Shown in pieces: positions 21,801 to 29,755 of a stretch of DNA of 64,000 nucleotides. The position numbers and the translations under genes were made by a program. The notes beneath the pieces were generated by a model, which did not search any database, was not told where the DNA came from, and saw nothing but the letters and a program-made list of their open reading frames with translations. Source of the DNA: Duncaniella sp. (GTDB taxonomy: Bacteria; Bacteroidota; Bacteroidia; Bacteroidales; Muribaculaceae); NCBI GenBank assembly GCA_029060405.1, contig JAIDUB010000081.1:1-64000 (forward strand), given 5' to 3'. The first letter of the stretch is position 1; every line of letters starts with the position of its first letter.

Positions 21801-22336
21801 CCCGTGCAGCCGTAAAAACAATTATCACCTATGGTCAGATTGTCGTGCCAATCAAAAGTACCGGTCAGCGCTGAGCAGTTGTAAAACGCATAGGCACCGA
21901 TAGATGATAAATTTTGCGGTAAAATCAGGTCGCCGGAGAGTGAGGTGCAGCCGTAAAAAGCTTTGTCGCCTAACGTGGTAAGAGTAGAAGGGAGATTAAG
22001 CTCACTCGCTATGGCTGTACATCCGCTGAACGCTTCCGACATTATTTCGGTGATGCCTTCGGCTATCGACAGGGATGTGAATTTGGTCTTGTTAGTCGAG
22101 GAATTGAATGCTTTGCTGCCTATGGACTTTACGGAGTAGGTCACGCCGGAGTATTCCACCGTGGCCGGGATCACTATTGCGCCGGAAGAGAGAGTAGTAC
22201 CGGTCAGCGAACATTCAGCATTTTCTTCATCCGTGACCGTATACTTCATATAATCCACGGTGAATGTGGTCTGAGCAGACAATACTGAGTAAAACGAAAT
22301 CATAAGACACACCAGAAAGAGATACAATCTTTTCAT
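18818..22336 (-). CDS. BspA-like leucine-rich repeat surface protein with seven C-terminal BIG2 (Ig-like) repeats and a sorting-type C-terminus
   Basis: Start at MKRLYLFLVCLMISFYSVLSAQ (signal peptide). BspA-type LRRs (IGSSAFYNCSGLTGELVLPANVTTI...) followed by seven repeats of the type VTAVGPGTATITATTLNGLTATCEVTV. Confidence 0.9.
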   Translation of the reverse strand: MKRLYLFLVCLMISFYSVLSAQTTFTVDYMKYTVTDEENAECSLTGTTLSSGAIVIPATVEYSGVTYSVKSIGSKAFNSSTNKTKFTSLSIAEGITEIMSEAFSGCTAIASELNLPSTLTTLGDKAFYGCTSLSGDLILPQNLSSIGAYAFYNCSALTGTFDWHDNLTIGDNCFYGCTGLTGEIVVPETVTTIPSSAFYKCTGFTKLVMHNGITSIGSSAFYNCSGLTGELVLPANVTTINSYCFYGCSGLTGTLVIPENVTTIDRQAFYQCTGFTGLELPEGLRTIGYQAFQFCTGMYGDLTLPSTLECVGSGAFCRCSFTGALILPESTTFDTGVFNLCTGFTSLTLPKNMTSIPNTIFSGCSGLTGTLEIPATVTEIGNNAFAGTGYTGTLVIPDAVTSLGTAAFNKCVGLKRIKFGKNLKTIGASAFAECTGLTNVVKLPASLSQVNFAAFNACANVKKFINPSNTPCSADSRMFYGVAADSKLYVPSGSESLYDAATGWSAKAPAQPIVTCQKIEIELPDPSIAIGSIKSLTVKFTPADTTDDTVWWESSDPEVASIDDDGYLSALKLGTTTLTAVSGDGNVTSLTLTVTPPAAEAVTLNSDEAELYDGETFQLQATVLPDNASDKSVKWTSSDEDVASVDDTGLVTALKPGESTVTATTVNGLSATCKITVIPVSVSGLTITPDKVDVTEGLTVDLTAVIEPHNATDKTITWTSSNTAVATVDNGTVTAVTPGNATITATANGINATCEITVVEVSVEPESITLNSDKAELVEGESLQLTATVEPDHATDKTVTWKSSNEDVATVGTDGLVTAIAKGSAIITATNSKGHSAECAITVISAVHVAESIELNSDMANITEGDTIELTATISPETTTDKTVSWTSSDPSVATVDENGVVTAVAEGSCTITATTSNGLSDSCAITVVKRVIEAYEITIDPHSALIFADEKLTPEVIFTPAETTERTISWTSSDESVATVDENGVITGISAGTATITATTGNGLTSDCEITVRMKPVEPTQIEVSFEAEQLTEGEDVTLKVTFTPDDTTETTVMWSSSDETVATVDENGVVTAVGPGTATITATTLNGLTATCEVTVSAPTTGIDSTDSLKTTIVTTEGSDIVIISAEPTLVYVYNTYGTCVAQSIENRISGLKPGIYIVIIDGSAIKIRI

Positions 22337-22741
22337 AACTAACTGAAAATTAATTAAAAAATAAAGTTGCCGTATAGACTCTCTGTCAGGCGTGTTATAG
22401 TATTGATTTGTAGGAAAATAGAATGCGTGAGAGCCGGTCACTTGATGTCCGTCCCACGTTCTGAGGCTCTGGTATGCCCGGTAAAGTAGAACGGACAACG
22501 CAGAGGCCTCACGCATATATGTATATAAGCACATCGCCGACTCTACGTTCACACGCAGTGGTCGGGGGATGTAGGTATATACAACCGCATGGGCATCTAC
22601 CGCTGCCTCATTCTTGACCTTACCAAAGAAATTTACCAGATTTCAGAACGTCAAGAAAGAGCGTCGAGTAAATACGCCTTCTAAGTATGTCATGCTATCT
22701 GCCCGCCCGCCCCTTGTTGAGGCCTCTGCGTGCAGTAAGCT
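22337..22741 (-). ncRNA. Candidate structured leader RNA upstream of the BspA-like gene
   Basis: On the minus strand: 13-bp stem 22719-22731/22498-22510; hairpin 22650-22657/22611-22618 (8 bp); nested hairpin closed by gtatata/tatatac (22576-22582/22521-22527) and capped by ctgcgt-GTGA-acgtag (GNRA loop); 3' domain gcgtgaggcc/ggctctcacgc (22505-22514/22425-22435) enclosing tgtccg/cggaca and gttct/agaac. Confidence 0.55.
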
Positions 22742-22746
22742 TAGCG

Positions 22747-22754
22747 CAAAGATA
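22747..22754 (-). promoter_or_regulatory. Bacteroidetes -7 promoter element TATCTTTG for the BspA leader/gene
   Basis: Reverse complement of caaagata is a perfect TAnnTTTG match; predicted TSS at about 22740. Confidence 0.65.
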
Positions 22755-22767
22755 GAGAAAAAGTTTT

Positions 22768-22784
22768 TAATATCGCTGATATTA
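22768..22784. promoter_or_regulatory. Dyad taatatc-gct-gatatta overlapping the -33 region of the BspA promoter (possible operator)
   Basis: Perfect 7-bp inverted repeat with a 3-nt spacer, immediately upstream of the TATCTTTG element, which lacks a TTG at the -33 position. Confidence 0.4.
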
Positions 22785-22795
22785 AGGATTTTTTT

Positions 22796-22853
22796 GATTC
22801 ATGATTCTTTTTGATTCATGATTCATGATTCATGATTCATGATTCATGATTCA
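22796..22853 (+). repeat. Heptameric tandem repeat (GATTCAT)n
   Basis: gattcatgattctttttgattcatgattcatgattcatgattcatgattcatgattcag. Confidence 0.9.
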
Positions 22854-22880
22854 GTTCGGTTAACGCTGTTTCGGGGCGCA

Positions 22881-23084
22881 AGAGCCGCGGAGCGGCGATG
22901 TTGTAAGTAACCGCGGGTGAAGCCCGCGGACTGGAGCCAATAAAAAATGAGCCGCGGAGCGGCGATGTTGTGATAGAGCTTTAGTCGCAGTCACGACATC
23001 GCAGCTCCGCAGCTCAGGGTCAGGGGTGTCCTTTTCCGCGGGCTTCACCCGCGGTTATCTACGACATCGCAGCTCCGCAGCTCT
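22881..23084. repeat. Cluster of REP-like palindromes arranged as a large inverted structure
   Basis: Perfect 22-bp inverted pair aaccgcgggtgaagcccgcgga (22909-22930)/tccgcgggcttcacccgcggtt (23035-23056). Flanked by gagccgcggagcggcgatgttgt copies (22882, 22949) and related opposite-strand acgacatcgcagctccgcagctc copies (22993, 23061). Confidence 0.85.
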
Positions 23085-23136
23085 AATATTATTTTTCCTT
23101 TCAAAAATAAATTGAGTGATATTCGGGGAAATTTCG

Positions 23137-23144
23137 TATCTTTG
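23137..23144 (+). promoter_or_regulatory. TATCTTTG -7 element upstream of the YqeY-like gene
   Basis: cgTATCTTTGcgg, 30 nt upstream of the ATG at 23174. Confidence 0.6.
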
Positions 23145-23173
23145 CGGTTTGAAACACTCAACCTACGAAAACT

Positions 23174-23626
23174 ATGGATCTTTTTGACAGAATATCGGCC
23201 GACATCAAGGCGGCCATGCTGGCCCGCGAGAAGGTGCGCCTCGAGACACTGCGCGGTATCAAGAAAGAGTTTATCGAAGCCAAGACCGCCGAGGGCAGCG
23301 ACGGCACTCTGCCCGATGCTCAGGCTCTCAAAATCCTTGCAAAGATGGCTAAACAGCGCCGCGCTACGGCTCAGATCTACGACGAGCAGAATCGCATGGA
23401 TCTGCGCGACAATGAGCTTGCCGAGGCTGCCGTAATCGAGGAATATCTTCCCAAACCGCTTACCGATGAGGAACTTACCGCCGTAGTGGCTCAGATCATA
23501 GAGCGCACCGGTGCATCGTCGATGAAGGATATGGGCAAGGTGATGGGTATTGCCTCCAAAGAACTGTCGGGCAAGGCCGACGGTGCCGCTATCTCCAAAA
23601 AAGTAAAGGAACTCCTCAACGCTTAA
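23174..23626 (+). CDS. GatB/YqeY domain-containing protein
   Basis: MDLFDRISADIKAAMLAREKVRLETLRGIK and GKVMGIASKELSGKADGAAISKKVKELL. Confidence 0.9.
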   Translation: MDLFDRISADIKAAMLAREKVRLETLRGIKKEFIEAKTAEGSDGTLPDAQALKILAKMAKQRRATAQIYDEQNRMDLRDNELAEAAVIEEYLPKPLTDEELTAVVAQIIERTGASSMKDMGKVMGIASKELSGKADGAAISKKVKELLNA

Positions 23627-23638
23627 TAATACATCACA

Positions 23639-24910
23639 ATGCTTACTCTGCAACAAATCAAGGAAAATCCCGCTCTGATCGTGGAGCGCCTTGCCGTGAA
23701 GGGTTTTGACGGCAAAGAGGTGATAGACAATATACTGGAGCTCGACGTGCAGCGCCGCTCGCTTCAGCATGACAATGACGGCCGCGCCGCCGAACTCAAG
23801 AAGTATGCCGACTCGATAGGCCGCCTCATGAAGGAGGGCAAGCGCGACGAGGCCGAGAAGGCAAAGGCTGAAGTTGCCCGCCTGAAAGAGGAACAGAAGG
23901 CTATTGCCGACCGCCTCGACGAGGTGGAGCGCCGCTCGCTCGAACTGCTTCTCACCGTCCCCAACATCCCCTGTGCCGCTGTGCCCGAAGGCCGCACGGC
24001 TGCCGACAATGTGGTGGAAAAGACCGGCGGACCGATGCCCGACCTGCCCGAGGATGCCCTCTGCCACTGGGATCTCGCCAAGAAATATAATCTCATAGAC
24101 TTTGACCTCGGTGTGAAAATCACCGGCGCCGGTTTCCCCGTTTATATAGGTAAGGGTGCACGCCTGCAGCGCGCTCTCATCCAGTTCTTCCTCGACGAGG
24201 CAGGCAAGGCCGGCTATCTTGAAATCCAGCCTCCCTACGTGGTCAACGAGGCATCGGGCTACGGCACAGGCCAGCTTCCTGACAAGGAAGGGCAGATGTA
24301 TTTCATCAACGAGGACAAGCTTTATCTGATTCCCACCGCCGAGGTACCCGTGACCAACATATACCGCGACGTGATCATCGCCGCCGATGATCTGCCCAAG
24401 AAAAACTGCGCTTACTCGGCTTGCTTCCGCCGCGAGGCCGGCAGCTACGGTAAGGACGTGCGCGGTCTCAACCGCCTGCATCAGTTTGACAAGGTGGAAA
24501 TCGTGCGCATCGAGAAGCCCGAAAATTCCTATGCCGCCCTTGAGGAGATGAAAGACCACGTGCAGGGACTGCTCGAAAAGCTCGGTCTGCCTTGGCACAT
24601 ACTGCGCCTGTGTGGCGGCGACATGAGTTTCACATCGGCCATAACATTTGACTTCGAGGTATATTCTGCCGCTCAGAAGCGCTGGCTTGAGGTATCGTCG
24701 GTATCAAATTTCGAGACCTATCAGGCCAACCGACTGAAATGCCGCTACCGCGGTGAGGATAAGAAGACACATCTGTGTCACACCCTCAACGGCTCGGCTC
24801 TCGCACTGCCCCGTATAGTGGCCGCCCTGCTCGAAAACAATCAGACTCCCGAAGGTATCGTGGTGCCCGAATGTCTGCGCCGCTATACCGGTTTCGACAT
24901 CATCGACTGA
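23639..24910 (+). CDS. serS: Serine--tRNA ligase
   Basis: MLTLQQIKENPALIVERLAVKGFDG; class II motifs IPTAEVPVTNIYRD, CFRREAGSYGKDVRGLNRLHQFDKVE and LNGSALALPRIVAALLENNQ. Confidence 0.97.
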   Translation: MLTLQQIKENPALIVERLAVKGFDGKEVIDNILELDVQRRSLQHDNDGRAAELKKYADSIGRLMKEGKRDEAEKAKAEVARLKEEQKAIADRLDEVERRSLELLLTVPNIPCAAVPEGRTAADNVVEKTGGPMPDLPEDALCHWDLAKKYNLIDFDLGVKITGAGFPVYIGKGARLQRALIQFFLDEAGKAGYLEIQPPYVVNEASGYGTGQLPDKEGQMYFINEDKLYLIPTAEVPVTNIYRDVIIAADDLPKKNCAYSACFRREAGSYGKDVRGLNRLHQFDKVEIVRIEKPENSYAALEEMKDHVQGLLEKLGLPWHILRLCGGDMSFTSAITFDFEVYSAAQKRWLEVSSVSNFETYQANRLKCRYRGEDKKTHLCHTLNGSALALPRIVAALLENNQTPEGIVVPECLRRYTGFDIID

Positions 24911-24938
24911 CGGACTGCCGTAAGTGACAATATAAATG

Positions 24939-24990
24939 ACGTTGCAGCTCCGCTGAAAAAACTATTTCAGCCGCTGCAACGTTGTTTTCT
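24939..24990 (+). terminator. Intrinsic terminator downstream of serS
   Basis: acgttgcagc...gctgcaacgt stem with inner gctgaaa/tttcagc, then tgttttctt. Confidence 0.85.
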
Positions 24991-25053
24991 TAGAAGGCGA
25001 TCATAAAACGGCGCCTCAAAGAAAATCAACATCAACCCTAAAAAACATTACTT

Positions 25054-25392
25054 ATGGAATCAACCCGTCAAGCCAAAATATCGCGACTGCTTCAGAAAGA
25101 GTTAAGTGAAATCTTCCGTACGCAGACCGCCAAAACCCACGGCACGGTAGTGTCGGTGAGCGCAGTGCGCGTGTCGCCCGACCTTTCAATCGCCAAAGCC
25201 TATCTTTCAATCTTCCCCTCCGAAAAATCGCAGGAAGTGCTCGAAAGCATCAAGCGCAGCGCCAAGACCATACGCTACGAACTCGCCCAGAAGGTGAGAT
25301 TCCAGCTGCGCAAGACGCCCGAACTCTCGTTTTACATCGACGATTCGCTCGATTATCTCGAGAACATCGACCGCCTGCTTGAAGAGAAATAA
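25054..25392 (+). CDS. rbfA: 30S ribosome-binding factor A
   Basis: RQAKISRLLQKELSEIF and LRKTPELSFYIDDSLDY. Confidence 0.93.
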   Translation: MESTRQAKISRLLQKELSEIFRTQTAKTHGTVVSVSAVRVSPDLSIAKAYLSIFPSEKSQEVLESIKRSAKTIRYELAQKVRFQLRKTPELSFYIDDSLDYLENIDRLLEEK

Positions 25393-26619
25393 ATGCTCTC
25401 ACTGAGAATAGCCCTCCGATACCTTTTCGCAAAAAAAAGCCACAGCGCTGTCAATGTGATTTCCCTCGTGTCCATGGCCGGAGTGGCCGTGGCCGCGATG
25501 GCGATGATATGTGTGCTGTCGGTATTCAACGGCTTTTCTCATCTGGCGCTCTCGCGCCTGTCGCTCATCGACGCTCCGCTGCGACTTACTCCGCGCGAAG
25601 GTGCGGTGATAGAGCGGGCTGACTCGCTTGCGAGTGCTCTGGTTGCGCTCCCCGGAGTAGGGGAGGTGTGTCCTGTGGTGGAGGATCAGGCCATGGCTAT
25701 AGCCGGCGATAAGCAGGTGCCGGTGATAATCCACGGCATACCTGAAGATTACGGTACTGTGTCGGGAATAGAATCAACGCTTATTGACGGCGAAATCAGG
25801 CAACCCGACGAAATGGGAGCCTATGTGACCCTGAGCGTGGGGCTCGCGTTGGCTCTTGACGTGCGCCCGGCTTACAGCAGCATAGTGCGTCTGCTCGTGC
25901 CCCGGCGCACAGGCCGTATCAATCCCGCCGCTCCGCTCTCGGCATTCCGATACGATACGCTTGTGGTGAGCGGTGTGTATGAGACGGATCAACAGGAATA
26001 TGATGTCGACCGCCTGTTCATGCCTCTCGATCGCGCGCGGCGACTGCTCGACTATACCACCGAAGCTTCAGCTCTCGACATCACCCCCGCGCCCGGAGTG
26101 ACTGAGGCCGATGCGACCCGACAGATTATCAAGGCCGCCGGATCCAAATATCGTGTCGCTGACCGATTGGAGCAGGAGGAGACCTCGTTCCGCATGATAA
26201 AAGTAGAGAAGTGGGTGACATTTCTCATGCTCGTGTTCATACTCGTTATGGCTTCGTTCAATATCCTCTCGACCATGTCGATGCTAATTATCGAGAAGCG
26301 TCCCGGCATAGCCCTGCTTGCTTCGATAGGCGCTCCCGCTTCAATGATAAAGCGGATATTCCTTACTCAAGGATTTCTTGTGGCGGCCGTGGGCGGTATC
26401 GCCGGTCTCGTCACCGGAATAATCCTTGTGCTGCTCCAGCAGCACTCAGGCTTCATAGAGCTTGGCGGCGACCATTCGCAGATGTCGATTACATCATATC
26501 CCGTAAAACTCATGGCGGGTGACGTGGCGGTGGTGGCGGCAATAATTGCCGTGATAGGTCTCGCCGCCGGGTTCATATCCTCATGGCGGCTCGACACATC
26601 GCCCGTACAGAAAACCTGA
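25393..26619 (+). CDS. ABC transporter permease, LolC/E-FtsX family
   Basis: SLRIALRYLFAKKSHSAVNVISLVSMAGVAVAAMAMICVLSVFNGF, FtsX-like C-terminal TMs. Confidence 0.88.
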   Translation: MLSLRIALRYLFAKKSHSAVNVISLVSMAGVAVAAMAMICVLSVFNGFSHLALSRLSLIDAPLRLTPREGAVIERADSLASALVALPGVGEVCPVVEDQAMAIAGDKQVPVIIHGIPEDYGTVSGIESTLIDGEIRQPDEMGAYVTLSVGLALALDVRPAYSSIVRLLVPRRTGRINPAAPLSAFRYDTLVVSGVYETDQQEYDVDRLFMPLDRARRLLDYTTEASALDITPAPGVTEADATRQIIKAAGSKYRVADRLEQEETSFRMIKVEKWVTFLMLVFILVMASFNILSTMSMLIIEKRPGIALLASIGAPASMIKRIFLTQGFLVAAVGGIAGLVTGIILVLLQQHSGFIELGGDHSQMSITSYPVKLMAGDVAVVAAIIAVIGLAAGFISSWRLDTSPVQKT

Positions 26620-26655
26620 AATCAACTACACAGTACAAATATATCTTTTAACCTC

Positions 26656-28827
26656 ATGAATGTTAACTCCAAATCCATAATTGGCCTCATGGCTGGAATA
26701 TCAACATCAGTATTGCTGTCGGGCTGCGGTGCAGGCTCAGCAACGACGGCCGGAAAATATCCCGCGGCTCCCACCTCGGAAACAGTCGATACCATTCAAG
26801 GTCTCGTAGTGGCCGACCCTTACCGCCCGCTTGAGGACGATACCGCCGCCGTGACACTCGAATGGGTGAAACAGGAAAATGCCGTGACACGCGCCTATCT
26901 CGATAAAATACCATTCCGCGGTGAAATAAAGGAACGTCTCACAAGGCTTAATTCCTATGCCAAACGATCTCTCCCGTGGCGAGGCGAGGACGGAAAGTAT
27001 TATTTCTATTACAACGACGGATTGCAGAATCAGTCGGTACTTTACCGCGCATCAACCCCATATGGCGAGGATGCCGAAGTATTTCTCGACCCAAACAAAC
27101 TCAGCGACGACGGTACGGTGGCGCTCACCGGTGTGAGCCAGAGTCCCGACGGGAAATATACAGCCTACACCATATCGCGCGCAGGATCGGACTGGACCGA
27201 GATATATGTGATGGAGACAGCTACAGGCAAGCTGCTCGACGACCATATCAACTGGGCTAAGTTTACCGGTGCCGAGTGGACACCCGACGGCTTCTACTAT
27301 AGCGCATATCCGCGTCCCGAGGCCGGAAAGGAGTATTCCGTAGCCAACGAGAACCATCAGATATACTTCCACCGCATAGGTACGCCCCAGAGCGAAGATA
27401 CGGTAGCGTTTGCCGATGCCGCTAATCCGCTGCATTTCCACTCGGCGCAGGTCACCGGAAAGAATCAGGAGTACTTCTTTGTGCTCGACGGAGGTGAGGG
27501 CATAGGCGAGGGCATACGCATGCGCCGCGGCAATTCATGGATCACCATTGAGCCGACACAGGACTATAATCACTCTATTCTGGGGGTGGTCGACGGAAAA
27601 ATTTACATCCTTACATCCTACGGCGCGCCTCTTCGCCGCATCATGACAGCCGACATAAACCGCCCCGGCCGTGAAAACTGGACCGAACTGATTCCTGAAG
27701 GCGAGGGTGTGATATCGTCGGCGGCATTCACCGGCGACAATCTTGCCGTGGTGTATGAGCAGGATGCAGCCAACAAGCTGGTGGTCTACGACAAGACGGG
27801 CAAAAAGGTAGCCGAGCCTCAGCTGCCCGCATCGCCGGCCTCGATAGGAATCAGCGCCGACCGCAAGCATCCCGAGGATTTCTTCGCGGGTTGCACCACA
27901 TTCACCTCACCGCTGCGCGTGTATCGTCTCGACCAAGCTACCGGAGCTGTCGCTGATATTACCCCCGCCGAGGCAGAAGGAAGCGTGCTCGCCACGATCA
28001 ATCCCGACGATTTCGTGACCGAGCAGGTATTTTTCACATCGGCCGACGGCACGAAAGTACCCATGTTTCTCACCTATAAGAAAGGACTGAAACGCGACGG
28101 ATCCAATCCCGTATACCTTTACGGTTACGGCGGCTTCAACGTGTCGCTCAATCCCGGCTATAATCCCAACCGCATGCTGTGGCTTGAAAACGGAGGTATC
28201 TATGCCCAGACCAATCTGCGCGGCGGCTCGGAGTATGGAGAGAAATGGCATGAGGCCGGTACCAAGATGAATAAGCTCAACGTATTCAACGACTTCATAG
28301 CAGCCGCCGAATATATGATTTCCGAAGGTTGGACCAAGCCCGAACTGCTTACAATCGAGGGCGGTTCCAACGGCGGACTGCTCGTGGGAGCGGTCACCAA
28401 CATGCGTCCCGATCTTTTTAAAGTCGCCATTCCCCGTGTGGGCGTGATGGATATGATGCGCTACCATCTGTTCACTATCGGATGGAACTGGGCCTCAGAC
28501 TACGGCACAAGCGCCGAGTCGCCCGAAATGGCGGAATATCTTCTCGGATACTCCCCGGTTCACAACATAAAGAACGACGGCACACCTTATCCCGCTATAC
28601 TTGTTACGACGGCCGATCACGATGACCGCGTCGTACCGGCTCACTCATTCAAGTATGCAGCTGCCCTTCAGGCCGCCGATACAGGCGATGCACCCAAACT
28701 TATCCGCATCGACTCCAATGCCGGTCACGGTGGAGGCAAACCGGTATCGAAGGTGATCGACGAGTATGCCGACATATATTCATTCATATATCACAACCTC
28801 GGCATCACGCCCGAGATCAAGAAGTGA
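26656..28827 (+). CDS. Prolyl oligopeptidase family serine peptidase (S9A)
   Basis: LSGC lipobox; TIEGGSNGGLLVGA nucleophile motif, DHDDRVVPAHSFK. Confidence 0.93.
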   Translation: MNVNSKSIIGLMAGISTSVLLSGCGAGSATTAGKYPAAPTSETVDTIQGLVVADPYRPLEDDTAAVTLEWVKQENAVTRAYLDKIPFRGEIKERLTRLNSYAKRSLPWRGEDGKYYFYYNDGLQNQSVLYRASTPYGEDAEVFLDPNKLSDDGTVALTGVSQSPDGKYTAYTISRAGSDWTEIYVMETATGKLLDDHINWAKFTGAEWTPDGFYYSAYPRPEAGKEYSVANENHQIYFHRIGTPQSEDTVAFADAANPLHFHSAQVTGKNQEYFFVLDGGEGIGEGIRMRRGNSWITIEPTQDYNHSILGVVDGKIYILTSYGAPLRRIMTADINRPGRENWTELIPEGEGVISSAAFTGDNLAVVYEQDAANKLVVYDKTGKKVAEPQLPASPASIGISADRKHPEDFFAGCTTFTSPLRVYRLDQATGAVADITPAEAEGSVLATINPDDFVTEQVFFTSADGTKVPMFLTYKKGLKRDGSNPVYLYGYGGFNVSLNPGYNPNRMLWLENGGIYAQTNLRGGSEYGEKWHEAGTKMNKLNVFNDFIAAAEYMISEGWTKPELLTIEGGSNGGLLVGAVTNMRPDLFKVAIPRVGVMDMMRYHLFTIGWNWASDYGTSAESPEMAEYLLGYSPVHNIKNDGTPYPAILVTTADHDDRVVPAHSFKYAAALQAADTGDAPKLIRIDSNAGHGGGKPVSKVIDEYADIYSFIYHNLGITPEIKK

Positions 28828-28829
28828 AT

Positions 28830-29738
28830 ATGAGGCGACACCTTGCCATCACGGCTGTTGCGGCGGTATCGATAGCGCTCCATTCCTGTTTCACGGGGGT
28901 GGAGTCGACTCCGCGCATCGGTGCGGGGGAGGTGCGTAAGGAAACCGCCTCGGCTGTAGCCGAAGATACGGTGCTTGCCGGAGTGCTTCCCGAGCCATTT
29001 GATAAATGGACTCCCGGAAAACAATTTCTGGTTGACGATTCCCGTATTAGTCTGCTTTTCGGGACGACCCTGCCCGCGGGTAGAGATCTGCGTGGCGATA
29101 CACTGCTTTATGCCGGCTCATGGCGGGTGACTGATTTCGCAGGTCAACCCGCGACGATACTCAGGTTTACCGATACACGATTTCCCGCCGACACGCTCGA
29201 GTACAAGGTGAATTCCGAATCTCCCGCCGAGTTACCCTTTGCCGTGCAGCTGTCCATGGTCGAAAAGGCAAGAGACATACTTACCGGACGCACGTTTTAC
29301 CTCCTCACGCGGAGCCGCCGCGACAGTGCCGACAATATAATACCCGGGCGTCGCTACGTACCCGTCACGGTCGACTCGGTAATGCCCGGCACGGCGGTTA
29401 ATCCTGTGAAGATATCGTTTACCGACGATGCCGGTAAGCAGGCATGTCTGTACATGCCCGGGGGCGCCTCACCTGCATCACCGCGGCGCTTCGGAGCCGT
29501 GCTTGCGGTCAACGATCCCCGGCGGCGATATCCGGCAGTCACCGATGAGGTGTGGGAAAATATCATCGACGGCAAGGTCGCGGCGGGCATGACACGCGAC
29601 GAGTGCCGCCTGTCGCTCGGGAAACCCGCATCGGTCGACCGTATCCCCGGGTCAAGCTACCTGTATGAGCGGTGGGCATACGACAACGGAATATATCTGA
29701 TATTCGAGGATGGAGTGCTCACGCAATTCCGTCGCTGA
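28830..29738 (+). CDS. Hypothetical lipoprotein
   Basis: Start MRRHLAITAVAAVSIALHSCFTG (lipobox LHSC); immediately downstream of the S9 peptidase. Confidence 0.7.
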   Translation: MRRHLAITAVAAVSIALHSCFTGVESTPRIGAGEVRKETASAVAEDTVLAGVLPEPFDKWTPGKQFLVDDSRISLLFGTTLPAGRDLRGDTLLYAGSWRVTDFAGQPATILRFTDTRFPADTLEYKVNSESPAELPFAVQLSMVEKARDILTGRTFYLLTRSRRDSADNIIPGRRYVPVTVDSVMPGTAVNPVKISFTDDAGKQACLYMPGGASPASPRRFGAVLAVNDPRRRYPAVTDEVWENIIDGKVAAGMTRDECRLSLGKPASVDRIPGSSYLYERWAYDNGIYLIFEDGVLTQFRR

Positions 29739-29755
29739 AAAAACATCATGAAGCA

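Noticed and set aside
22337-22552. 72-residue in-frame N-terminal extension of the BspA-like ORF
   Set aside because: A clear signal peptide starts at MKRLYLFLVCLMISFYSVLSAQ (22336). The upstream frame overlaps the structured leader and does not look like protein.
22425-22741. Retron or DGR-type RNA, because a perfect inverted repeat encloses multiple hairpins
   Set aside because: No reverse transcriptase ORF anywhere in the window; the adjacent gene is a BspA-like surface protein.
22425-22741. RNase P RNA or tmRNA
   Set aside because: I could not find the conserved RNase P core strings or a tRNA-like/tag-ORF arrangement; a covariance search is still needed.
22796-22853. CRISPR array
   Set aside because: The repeats are contiguous heptamers without spacers and there are no cas genes.
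23045-24598. 517-aa minus-strand ORF
   Set aside because: Lies antisense across serS, which has unmistakable SerRS motifs. The long antisense frame is a by-product of codon bias.
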